Source: JAKLEX01 sp035327525
Lineage (GTDB): Bacteria; Patescibacteriota; Minisyncoccia; Phycocordibacterales; JAACPR01
DNA: 5,423 nt
Direction of reading: 5' to 3'
Assembly (NCBI GenBank): GCA_035327525.1
Contig: DAOLDC010000028.1
Span: forward strand, 1 to 5,423
Numbering within the stretch: the stretch's first letter is position 1; every line of letters starts with the position of its first letter. The position numbers and the translations under genes were made by a program. Below, in pieces: positions 1 to 5,033 of this stretch. The notes beneath the pieces are model-generated. The model was not told the origin of the DNA. It ran no database searches and saw only the letters and a program-made list of their open reading frames with translations.

Positions 1-20
1 TTGGTCAAGTGCAACTTGAC
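1..20. repeat. Terminal 20-bp direct repeat with hairpin core (left copy)
   Basis: The bases TTGGTCAAGTGCAACTTGAC are identical to the last 20 bases of the window. Inside lies a perfect palindrome: GTCAAGT (4-10), spacer GCA, ACTTGAC (14-20). An exact repeat that sits precisely at both ends is typical of a contig bounded by a repeated k-mer, or of a contig whose ends overlap. The sequence alone cannot tell these apart. Confidence 0.9.
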
Positions 21-62
21 GAAAAAAGGAAACGAGGACTGAACCGAACAAAAGTATTTGTG
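14..62 (-). repeat. Left arm of an imperfect inverted repeat pairing with the right window end
   Basis: Read as reverse complement, this stretch carries four blocks in the same order as the right end: CACAAATACTTTT (50-62), GGTTC (41-45), CTTTTTT (22-28) and GTCAAGT (14-20). The matching blocks are at 5370-5382, 5386-5390, 5399-5405 and 5407-5413. The bases between blocks differ in length and sequence. The arm lies between the rplB stop and the window edge, where rpsS would be expected, and no start codon with an S19-like reading is visible here. It could be half of a roughly 100-bp palindromic element. Confidence 0.7.
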
Positions 63-76
63 TTTTTTTGATTTAT

Positions 77-925
77 CTATTTTGGCTGATTTCTCTTATT
101 CTTTCTCTTCTCAACAATAAAAACATTAGAATATTTCTTTGGGCGTCGAGTTTTGACACCATAAGCTGGTTTTCCTTGTCGAGTTTTTGGACCTTTTCGA
201 AGAGCAATACCTTGACGACCTTCACCTCCTCCGTGAGGGTGATCTACTGGGTTCATCGCGGAACCACGAACAGTTGGTCTAACTCCTCGTCTTCTATTTC
301 TACCAGCTTTTCCAATATTCTGTAGTCTGTAATCAGAATTTGAAACTTCACCAACTGTCGCCCAGCAAGTACCAATTATTTTTCGAACTTCACCTGAAGG
401 CATTTTGATTTGAGTCATTCCGCCGTCCTGAGCAACAATTTGAGCATATCCACCTGCTGAACGAATTAGAACTCCGCCCGCATTTGGCTTGGTTTCAATA
501 TTAAACACAAAAGTACCAACTGGTAGTTTTGATACCGGAAATCTGTTACCAGATTTGATTGGCGCATTTTCGCTAGCAATTATAGAATCACCAACTTTTC
601 CATCTTTATGTAATAGAATATATCTTTTTTCACCATCAGCATATACAACCAAACTAATAAAACCAGATCTGTTTGGGTCATATTCGACAGATACGATTTT
701 TGCAGCGATATCTTTTTTGTTAAATTTGAAATCGATATCTCTATAAAGCCTTTTTACACCACCTCCTTTGTGTGGAGTTGTTACAACACCGGCAGCTCCT
801 CGGCCAACCGCTCTCTTGCGTCCATAAGTCAATTTCTTCAAAGGTTCATTTGTAGTCAAAACTCCTCTAAATGAAACTGTGCTCATTTGTCTTTTTGATG
901 GTGATGTTGGTTTGTATTTTTTCAT
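77..925 (-). CDS. rplB: 50S ribosomal protein L2
   Basis: The product has 282 residues, close to the usual 270-280 for L2. L2 is a primary 23S rRNA-binding protein near the peptidyl-transferase centre and supports subunit association. The C-terminal signature MNPVDHPHGGGEGR is intact, and its first histidine is residue 229, the same number as the His229 known from E. coli L2. The N-terminal OB-fold half and the SH3-like half (GTCWATVGEVSN region onward) are both readable, and the lysine/arginine-rich tail is complete, ending in NQPK. The start at 925 gives MKKYKPTSPSKR, a normal L2 beginning, 19 nt after the rplW stop. The upstream bases are A/T-rich with no Shine-Dalgarno. In most bacteria rpsS follows directly, but here a palindromic repeat arm follows. 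Confidence 0.98.
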   Translation of the reverse strand: MKKYKPTSPSKRQMSTVSFRGVLTTNEPLKKLTYGRKRAVGRGAAGVVTTPHKGGGVKRLYRDIDFKFNKKDIAAKIVSVEYDPNRSGFISLVVYADGEKRYILLHKDGKVGDSIIASENAPIKSGNRFPVSKLPVGTFVFNIETKPNAGGVLIRSAGGYAQIVAQDGGMTQIKMPSGEVRKIIGTCWATVGEVSNSDYRLQNIGKAGRNRRRGVRPTVRGSAMNPVDHPHGGGEGRQGIALRKGPKTRQGKPAYGVKTRRPKKYSNVFIVEKRKNKRNQPK

Positions 926-944
926 ATTGTATTTCTTATAAATT

Positions 945-1334
945 TTATATAAATTCTATTTTTTCGCCTTTTTTCAAGTAAACAAAAGCCTTTTTGCCAC
1001 CTGATTTTACTCCTGTTTTTCTGTTTGTACCCCTAACTCTGACCTTTTTTGACATAACTTGAGAAATATTTACTTTTAATGGAATGACTTTGTAAACTTT
1101 TTCTATTGCCAATTTTATCTGACTTTTTGTGGCGTCATTGTAAACATCAAAAATATATGCGTTTGCGCTCTCTGCAACAACAGCTGCTTTTTCGCTTACT
1201 CTGGGATTTTTTAGAATTTTTGTTACATCAAGATCAATTGTTGTCTTTTTTGAAACACTATCTTTTGTCTCTATAGATTTGACTGCCTTCTCAGTCTTTT
1301 TTTCTGTATTCTTTTTTCGTCCAAATAATGCCAT
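945..1334 (-). CDS. rplW: 50S ribosomal protein L23
   Basis: L23 binds 23S rRNA at the polypeptide exit and is the docking site for trigger factor and SRP. The product has 129 residues from the start chosen here (MALFGRKK). An in-frame ATG at 1352 would add MIINKN and overlap rplD by 14 nt. I prefer the 1334 start because it lies 4 nt after the rplD stop and gives a conventional N-terminus. Neither start has a Shine-Dalgarno. The L23 core begins at about residue 41 (ILKNPRVSEKA) and runs to the end, including the RVRGTNRKTG rRNA-binding loop and the GKKAFVYLKKGEKIEF strand. Residues 1-40 are a Lys/Glu/Thr-rich extension that the roughly 100-residue E. coli protein lacks, and they are probably disordered on the ribosome surface. 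Confidence 0.95.
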   Translation of the reverse strand: MALFGRKKNTEKKTEKAVKSIETKDSVSKKTTIDLDVTKILKNPRVSEKAAVVAESANAYIFDVYNDATKSQIKLAIEKVYKVIPLKVNISQVMSKKVRVRGTNRKTGVKSGGKKAFVYLKKGEKIEFI

Positions 1335-1338
1335 GTTT

Positions 1339-2019
1339 TTATTTATTATCATTACTAATAATGACTCTATTAGTCAAAACCTTTAGAGATTCTTCTGGAT
1401 TTTCTAATATAACATATTTGTAATTCAAAATTTCCAAAATGTTTACATTTTTTATTGTATCAATTTTTATTCCAGGAATATTTTGGAAGCTTTTTTGGAC
1501 TACATTGTTTTTGTTAGATAAAACAATCACAGCTGTGCTATTTCTTCTTGATGACAAATCAGAATATTCTTTGTTTTTTGAAATATTTGTCAAAATTTCT
1601 TTTGCTGATTTTGTTTTTATTTCTTTTAGATCCAATGGTTCAATCAAAACAATTTCATTATCACGATTTTTTTGTGAAAAAATCATTGCTAATACTTTTG
1701 CTTTTATTTTTTTGGAAATTTTTCTTGAATAATCTTTTTCGTTTCTTGGGCCAAAAGTAATACCTCCACCAATCCAAATTGGAGACCTAGTTGAGCCGTG
1801 TCTGGCACGACCTGTACCTTTCTGCTTCCATGGTTTTTTTCCTCCACCGGAAACTTCTGCCCTATCTTTTGTATGAGCGATATTCTCTCTTGAATTAGAA
1901 GTCATCGAAACAACAACTTGATGAACCAAGTCCTTGTTCAGAGCTACATCAAAAATTTCTTTTGGTAGACTGATTTGCTTTGACTCTTTTCCGTTTTTAT
2001 CAAAAATTGCTTTTTTCAT
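1339..2019 (-). CDS. rplD: 50S ribosomal protein L4
   Basis: The product has 226 residues from the start chosen here (MKKAIFDKNGKE). An alternative ATG at 2037 adds MLTKNI, and its gap after the rplC stop is only 6 nt instead of 24. Homology of L4 N-termini favours 2019, but neither start has a Shine-Dalgarno. The hallmark basic loop that reaches into the exit tunnel is intact at residues about 53-75 (RAEVSGGGKKPWKQKG then TGRARHG), followed by SPIWIGGGITFGP. The C-terminal half is more divergent and has an A/T-rich, Asn/Lys-heavy composition. In E. coli, L4 also represses its own operon through the S10 leader. Whether it does so here is unknown, but structured gaps lie upstream in this operon. 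Confidence 0.96.
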   Translation of the reverse strand: MKKAIFDKNGKESKQISLPKEIFDVALNKDLVHQVVVSMTSNSRENIAHTKDRAEVSGGGKKPWKQKGTGRARHGSTRSPIWIGGGITFGPRNEKDYSRKISKKIKAKVLAMIFSQKNRDNEIVLIEPLDLKEIKTKSAKEILTNISKNKEYSDLSSRRNSTAVIVLSNKNNVVQKSFQNIPGIKIDTIKNVNILEILNYKYVILENPEESLKVLTNRVIISNDNK

Positions 2020-2043
2020 AATATTTTTTGTTAGCATTAAGGT

Positions 2044-2667
2044 CTATTTGCCTGATTGCATTATTTCGACCAAAGTTCCTCGTCGACCAGGTACACCTCC
2101 TTTTACTATTATCTGATTTTCCTCTGGATTTACCTGAATTACTTCGATATTTTTAATTGTAACTCTATCACCTCCCATTCGACCACCCATTCGCATACCC
2201 AGCGATACTCGGCCTCCAGCGCGACCACGACCACCAATTGAACCCGGTTCTCTTTCGGAATGTTTTTGTCCGTGAGTTCTAGGACCACCAGCAAAACCAT
2301 GTCTCTTTACGACACCCTGAAATCCTTTTCCTTTAGAAAAGGATGCTACATTTATTTTGTCACCGGCTGAAAAAGCTGATGCGTCTATTTTTGTTCCAAC
2401 ACCCACACCATCAACTGGACTAATTTTAAATTCCTTTAGGTATCTAAAATTTCCAAGACCTTTGAAGTGTCCCATTCTGGCTTTGTTGATATTGTGAGCT
2501 TTTTTTTCACCAAAACCAACTTGAACTGATTCGTATCCGTCCTTGTCTTTGTTTTTTATTTGAGTTACAAATACTGGTCCAGCATTTATTATTGTTACAG
2601 GATAGACTTTGCCGTCTTCTCCGAATATTTGTGACATTTTTTCTTTTGTTCCTAGAATTATTTTCAT
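2044..2667 (-). CDS. rplC: 50S ribosomal protein L3
   Basis: The product has 207 residues, normal for L3, a 23S rRNA-binding protein needed early in 50S assembly. The N-terminus MKIILGTKEKMSQIF is the usual L3 opening. The extended central loop is recognisable: KGKGFQGVVKRHGF (about 112-125), THGQKHSEREPGSIG (131-145) and a glycine/arginine/methionine-rich tract to GDRVT (about 170). At the position after GSIG, where E. coli has the glutamine methylated by PrmB, this protein has glycine, so that modification is not expected. This is an inference from the alignment of the motif. The gene starts 116 nt after rpsJ without a Shine-Dalgarno and ends 24 nt before the chosen rplD start. Confidence 0.98.
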   Translation of the reverse strand: MKIILGTKEKMSQIFGEDGKVYPVTIINAGPVFVTQIKNKDKDGYESVQVGFGEKKAHNINKARMGHFKGLGNFRYLKEFKISPVDGVGVGTKIDASAFSAGDKINVASFSKGKGFQGVVKRHGFAGGPRTHGQKHSEREPGSIGGRGRAGGRVSLGMRMGGRMGGDRVTIKNIEVIQVNPEENQIIVKGGVPGRRGTLVEIMQSGK

Positions 2668-2783
2668 ATTTTAAGCTTTACTTCATATGGTTTTATATTT
2701 TTTCTAAAACCAAAACCGCAAAGTCTAATAAAATTGGCCTTACGGTTTGGCGTGCATTGGGACTAAATTGGTAGTCCTTACAC
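2668..2783 (-). other. Structured rpsJ-rplC intergenic region
   Basis: This 116-nt gap is long for the S10 operon. In the transcribed (minus) strand the first element is a perfect 6-bp stem GGACTA/TAGTCC with a 6-nt loop (2760-2777). Then comes an 8-bp stem with one bulge that joins CCAAACCG (2743-2750) to CGGTTTTGG (2710-2718). Neither is followed by a U-tract, so neither is a classical terminator. A TATAAA with a poor -35 further down could be a weak internal promoter. No small ORF stands out. Confidence 0.4.
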
Positions 2784-3137
2784 TCAAATCATCTTTACAT
2801 CAATATTCACTCCTGATGGAAGGCTCAAATTAGTTAGAGCTTCGATCACTTTAGCATCAGGATTTAGAATGTCAATCAGTCTCTTGTGGACCCTCATCTC
2901 AAATTGCTCTCGCGCATCCTTGTAGACGAATGAGGCTCGATTGACTGTATATTTCTTGATTTCTGTCGGTAATGGAATTGGACCAGAAACAGTTGCCCCG
3001 AATCGTAGTGCGGTATCAACTATTTGCTTTACCGATGAATCTAGAATTTTACTTTCGTATGCTCTAACCCGTATTCTAAGGCGAGAGATACTTTCCTTGC
3101 TGTCTTTTGCTTGTACTTTTTCTTTTTTAGCTGTCAT
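2784..3137 (-). CDS. rpsJ: 30S ribosomal protein S10
   Basis: The product has 117 residues. The S10 core starts near residue 19 (LRIRVRAYESKILDSSVKQIVDT) and runs to the C-terminus, with the conserved GPIPLPTE (52-59), the extended loop KKYTVNRASFVYKD, and REQFEMRVHKRLIDI (76-90). S10 sits in the 30S head and, with NusB, also serves in antitermination complexes. The first 18 residues are a Lys-rich extension absent from the 103-residue E. coli protein. The LPTEIKKYTVNRASF wording differs from the common LPTKKEVYTVLRSPH and is, as I recall, typical of CPR lineages. The gene stops at TGA and starts 87 nt after tuf. An A-run lies before the ATG in place of a Shine-Dalgarno. Confidence 0.97.
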   Translation of the reverse strand: MTAKKEKVQAKDSKESISRLRIRVRAYESKILDSSVKQIVDTALRFGATVSGPIPLPTEIKKYTVNRASFVYKDAREQFEMRVHKRLIDILNPDAKVIEALTNLSLPSGVNIDVKMI

Positions 3138-3172
3138 TTTATTTTTTTTGTTAACTATTCAATAGCTAGTGG

Positions 3173-3195
3173 TTCTTGAAATTGTATTTCAAGAA
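3173..3195 (-). other. Perfect 9-bp hairpin between tuf and rpsJ
   Basis: TTCTTGAAA and TTTCAAGAA form a perfect 9-bp stem around a 5-nt loop in the tuf-rpsJ gap. GGTT and AACC on the outside can extend it past a bulge. It is A/U-rich and has no U-tract directly after it on the minus strand. It therefore looks more like an RNA processing or partial attenuation site than a full terminator. Its function is inferred only from position. Confidence 0.5.
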
Positions 3196-3213
3196 TAACC
3201 TATCTACGAAAAG

Positions 3214-3229
3214 TGCTTAATAGATTAAG
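3214..3229 (-). other. 7-2-7 palindrome over the tuf stop codon
   Basis: GCTTAAT-AG-ATTAAGC is a perfect inverted repeat whose arm includes the final Ala codon and the TAA stop of tuf. With the 9-bp hairpin 18 nt further on, it gives the tuf 3' end two consecutive stems. Its function is unknown. Confidence 0.4.
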
Positions 3230-4415
3230 CGATAATTTTTGTTACAACACCGGCACCAACAGTTTTGCCTCCTTCACGGATAGCAAATCTTTGTTGATCT
3301 TCTAGGGCTACTGGAGCAACCAATTTGATAGTAAATTGTGCTGTATCTCCCGGCATAACCATTTCTGTACCCTCCTTCAATGTAACTTCACCAGTAACAT
3401 CAGTTGTTCTAATGTAGAATTGTGGTTTGTAACCAGTTACAAATGGTGTATGTCTTCCTCCTTCTTCTTTCTTTAGAACATAGACTTCTGCTGTAAATTC
3501 TGTGTGCGGAGTAACTGAACCTGGTGCAGCTAGAACTTGTCCTCTGTGGATGTCTTCTTTTTTCAAGCCTCTAACCAGAATACCTGCATTGTCTCCAGCA
3601 AGACCTTCTTGAAGTGATTTGTTGAACATTTCAACTCCTGTAACTGTAGTTTTTTGGGTATCTTTTATACCAATTATTTCTACTTCTTCGCCGATTTTTA
3701 TTTTTCCTCTTTCGATACGACCAGTGACAACAGTACCACGACCTTCGATTGAGAAGATGTCTTCTACTGGCATAAGGAATGGCTTGTCCAAATCACGAAC
3801 TGGTATTGGGATGAAACTATCCAATGCATTCATCAAATCCATGATTTTCTTTGCATATTCATCATCTATTGATGTCGCTTCTAGAGCTTTTAGACCAGAA
3901 CCTCTGATTACTGGAGCGTTTTTGCCATCAAATCCATTCTTTTCTAGTAATTCTCTAACTTCTTCTTCAACCAAATCCACAAGTTCTGGATCTTCTACCA
4001 TGTCCACCTTGTTCAAGAATACAACCATCTTTGGAACACCAACTTGGCGTGCCAATAGAACGTGTTCACGAGTCTGTGGCATAACACCGTCTGTTGCAGC
4101 AACAACAAGAATAGCACCGTCCATTTGAGCGGCACCTGTAATCATGTTTTTGATGTAGTCGGCGTGACCTGGAGCATCTACGTGAGCGTAGTGACGAGCT
4201 TCCGTTTCGTATTCCTGGTGAGAAAGTGAAATTGTAATACCACGAGCTTTTTCCTCTGGTGAGTTGTCGATTTGATCAACTGACTTTTTTGATGCAACAT
4301 GTCCAGCCAATCCCAAAACATTTAGGATTCCGGCTGTCAAAGTTGTTTTTCCGTGGTCAACGTGTCCAATTGTTCCAACATTGACGTGCGGCTTGTTTCG
4401 ATTAAAATCTGCCAT
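3225..4415 (-). CDS. tuf: Elongation factor Tu
   Basis: The product has 396 residues, the normal length. EF-Tu is the cytoplasmic GTPase that delivers aminoacyl-tRNA to the ribosome. All G motifs are visible: P-loop GHVDHGKT (17-24), switch I RGITI (58-62), DAPGH (80-84) with the catalytic histidine at 84, NKVD (135-138) and SGLK (173-176). Domains 2 and 3 are complete, with GRGTVVTGRIERG, the HTPFVTGYKPQFYIRTTDVTG stretch and the ending FAIREGGKTVGAGVV. Small deviations are Ala in DAPGH where E. coli has Cys, and SGL in place of the common SAL. Both are conservative. tuf is the first gene of its transcript, and fusA is not upstream. The start ATG has no Shine-Dalgarno. The gene lies behind a structured leader and its own promoter and is read divergently from the small membrane-protein genes. 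Confidence 0.99.
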   Translation of the reverse strand: MADFNRNKPHVNVGTIGHVDHGKTTLTAGILNVLGLAGHVASKKSVDQIDNSPEEKARGITISLSHQEYETEARHYAHVDAPGHADYIKNMITGAAQMDGAILVVAATDGVMPQTREHVLLARQVGVPKMVVFLNKVDMVEDPELVDLVEEEVRELLEKNGFDGKNAPVIRGSGLKALEATSIDDEYAKKIMDLMNALDSFIPIPVRDLDKPFLMPVEDIFSIEGRGTVVTGRIERGKIKIGEEVEIIGIKDTQKTTVTGVEMFNKSLQEGLAGDNAGILVRGLKKEDIHRGQVLAAPGSVTPHTEFTAEVYVLKKEEGGRHTPFVTGYKPQFYIRTTDVTGEVTLKEGTEMVMPGDTAQFTIKLVAPVALEDQQRFAIREGGKTVGAGVVTKIIA

Positions 4416-4458
4416 AATAATTTATTATATAAGTTAATTTTTAATAATTTTTGGTAAC

Positions 4459-4491
4459 TTTTTACAAAAGCGCGAGATGGTTTTGTAAAAA
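4459..4491 (-). promoter_or_regulatory. tuf leader hairpin, proximal (11-bp perfect stem)
   Basis: TTTTTACAAAA (4459-4469) and TTTTGTAAAAA (4481-4491) are exact reverse complements separated by an 11-nt G/C-rich loop. The hairpin ends 43 nt before the tuf start and lies in the predicted untranslated leader. There is no U-run after it in the tuf direction, so it is not a standard terminator. It could stabilise the mRNA or control access to the start codon. Structure is seen in the sequence, and the role is inferred. Confidence 0.5.
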
Positions 4492-4507
4492 ATAGCCTCA
4501 CATTTTT

Positions 4508-4561
4508 GCGTTTTTTTCTGCTAGAAATTTTGTACAAATTTATGCAAACAAAAAAATGCGC
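4508..4561 (-). promoter_or_regulatory. tuf leader stem, distal (13 bp with bulges plus inner hairpin)
   Basis: On the tuf transcript strand GCG, seven U and UGC (4561-4544) can pair with GCA, seven A and CGC (4521-4508). This gives 13 base pairs interrupted by a 2-nt bulge and a small internal loop. The enclosed stretch holds a second hairpin, AAATTT at 4525-4530 with AAATTT at 4536-4541. The stem starts about 8 nt after the predicted transcription start, so it would cap the 5' end of the tuf mRNA. Confidence 0.4.
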
Positions 4562-4575
4562 ACGTTTGTGTAAAG

Positions 4576-4606
4576 ATTATAGTAACAAAATGACGGACGG
4601 TGTCAA
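4576..4606 (-). promoter_or_regulatory. Predicted sigma70-type promoter for tuf
   Basis: On the minus strand TTGACA (4606-4601) and TATAAT (4581-4576) are both perfect consensus hexamers, with a 19-nt spacer that is slightly longer than the ideal 17. Transcription would start near 4569 and give a leader of about 150 nt. It lies back to back with the plus-strand promoter at 4655-4683. The GAACAT/ATGTTC palindrome sits immediately upstream of the -35. Confidence 0.6.
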
Positions 4607-4608
4607 TA

Positions 4609-4624
4609 GAACATGGTAATGTTC
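4609..4624. promoter_or_regulatory. Operator-like palindrome GAACAT-N4-ATGTTC
   Basis: This is a perfect 6-bp inverted repeat (4609-4614 and 4619-4624) between two divergent promoters, directly upstream of the tuf -35. Its half-site GAACA/TGTTC recurs at 4681-4695 and in GAACATG at the start codon of the 56-codon gene. That points to a dimeric DNA-binding regulator. The regulator is not in the window. Confidence 0.4.
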
Positions 4625-4654
4625 AAATATTTATAATACTTTTGATTAGGTGAT

Positions 4655-4683
4655 TTGACAAAATATGCCATTTCTAATAATGT
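4655..4683 (+). promoter_or_regulatory. Predicted promoter of the 56-codon membrane-protein gene
   Basis: A perfect TTGACA (4655-4660) is followed after 17 nt by TAATGT (4678-4683), a moderate -10. TAATAA shifted by three bases is an alternative. Transcription would start at about 4690, inside the palindrome at 4681-4695, leaving a leader of about 20 nt. The match is good at -35 and weak at -10. Confidence 0.5.
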
Positions 4684-4695
4684 TCTGACAGAACA
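4681..4695. promoter_or_regulatory. Operator-like palindrome TGTTCT-GAC-AGAACA
   Basis: This perfect 6-3-6 inverted repeat overlaps the end of the -10 hexamer and the predicted transcription start of the 56-codon gene, a classic place for a repressor. It uses the same GAACA half-site as the palindrome at 4609-4624, but with the arms in the opposite order. It ends just before the Shine-Dalgarno. Confidence 0.45.
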
Positions 4696-4711
4696 AGGAA
4701 AGGAGTAGAAC

Positions 4712-4882
4712 ATGATTAACGGAATTGTCCTGACCCTCGGTGTTATCCTGTTTTGTATAGGGGTAAAAGTTTTTCACAGCCGAAAAACATTTTGCTTCAG
4801 GCAAAAAATTCGAGAACGGAGCAACAGTGGGTTGACGATTATGTCTATTGGAATAATAATGGTTGTGTGGTCATTGCGCTAA
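4712..4882 (+). CDS. Small two-helix membrane protein, unrecognised (56 aa)
   Basis: I do not recognise this protein. The ATG is preceded by a strong purine-rich Shine-Dalgarno (AAGGAAAGGAG ending 7 nt upstream), a promoter upstream and a terminator downstream, which together make a real gene likely. The 56 residues start MINGIVLTLGVILFCIG. A hydrophobic helix at about 3-21 is followed by a strongly basic loop (residues 22-38, KVFHSRKTF then CFRQKIRERSN) and a second helix at about 41-54 (LTIMSIGIIMVVW), ending in SLR. By the positive-inside rule the loop faces the cytoplasm and both termini face outward. The ER-x-N and TI positions recur in the neighbouring 72-residue protein, so the two may be paralogues. 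The coding stretch uses more G/C-ending codons than the ribosomal genes. An overlapping reading frame from 4753 is less credible. Confidence 0.7.
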   Translation: MINGIVLTLGVILFCIGVKVFHSRKTFCFRQKIRERSNSGLTIMSIGIIMVVWSLR

Positions 4883-4904
4883 AGCAATCATTCTCCAATA
4901 GACA
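4842..4904 (+). other. Long-range stem over the 3' end of the 56-codon gene
   Basis: TGTCTATTGGA (4842-4852) and TCCAATAGACA (4894-4904) are perfect 11-bp reverse complements. One arm lies in the coding region, and the other directly abuts the terminator. The enclosed loop contains a second stem ATTGC/GCAAT (4873-4877 and 4884-4888) that surrounds the stop codon. The mRNA 3' end may fold into a compound structure together with the terminator. Confidence 0.45.
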
Positions 4905-4940
4905 AAAAATGCCTAGCATCTCTGCCGGGCATTTTTTATT
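4904..4940 (+). terminator. Rho-independent terminator of the 56-codon gene
   Basis: AAAAAATGCC (4904-4913) pairs perfectly with GGCATTTTTT (4928-4937), giving 10 bp with a GC-rich upper part and a U-run on the 3' side. It begins 21 nt after the stop codon. The A-tract on the 5' arm makes it potentially bidirectional, but no minus-strand gene approaches it. Confidence 0.8.
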
Positions 4941-4978
4941 TAATTATACGGTTTTCTAAATTATTAATTCTCTATTTG

Positions 4979-5007
4979 TTGACACCAAGATACCACTGTA
5001 GTAGAAT
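4979..5007 (+). promoter_or_regulatory. Predicted sigma70 promoter of the 72-codon gene
   Basis: TTGACA (4979-4984), exactly 17 nt of spacer, and TAGAAT (5002-5007) make a near-consensus promoter, the best in the window. Transcription would start near 5014, only about 20 nt before the ATG. The gene is thus independent of the upstream 56-codon unit, which ends at its own terminator. Confidence 0.75.
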
Positions 5008-5033
5008 CACGAGCAGAAAGTGAGGATTGTATC

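Noticed and set aside
2784..3137. Reassigned UGA codon (code 25, as in Gracilibacteria/Absconditabacteria)
   Set aside because: rpsJ would gain only two codons if TGA were read through, and no in-frame TGA interrupts any of the conserved genes although glycine is common in them. The standard code fits.
3619..4128. 169-codon open frame on the plus strand
   Set aside because: It lies wholly antisense to tuf, has a biased Ser/Thr-rich composition typical of a reverse-strand shadow, and lacks a Shine-Dalgarno.
4459..4491. Transcription terminator ahead of tuf
   Set aside because: The stem is almost entirely A/U and is followed by A-rich sequence and GTTACC, with no U-tract in the direction of transcription.
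4337..4537. 66-codon open frame on the minus strand overlapping the tuf start
   Set aside because: It is out of frame with tuf, has no start context, is mostly inside the structured leader, and shows no protein-like pattern.
4609..4624. Canonical Gram-positive LexA (SOS) box
   Set aside because: The canonical box has four bases between GAAC and GTTC. Here there are eight, and the second site has the arms reversed. A LexA assignment is not supported.
4632..4637. Second plus-strand -10 element TATAAT
   Set aside because: No -35 hexamer lies at a suitable distance upstream, and the region is A/T-rich enough to give this by chance.
4753..4959. 68-codon open frame on the plus strand
   Set aside because: It overlaps the 56-codon gene in another frame, lacks its own Shine-Dalgarno and reads into the terminator hairpin. 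The 4712 frame has the proper start signals and a membrane-helix pattern.
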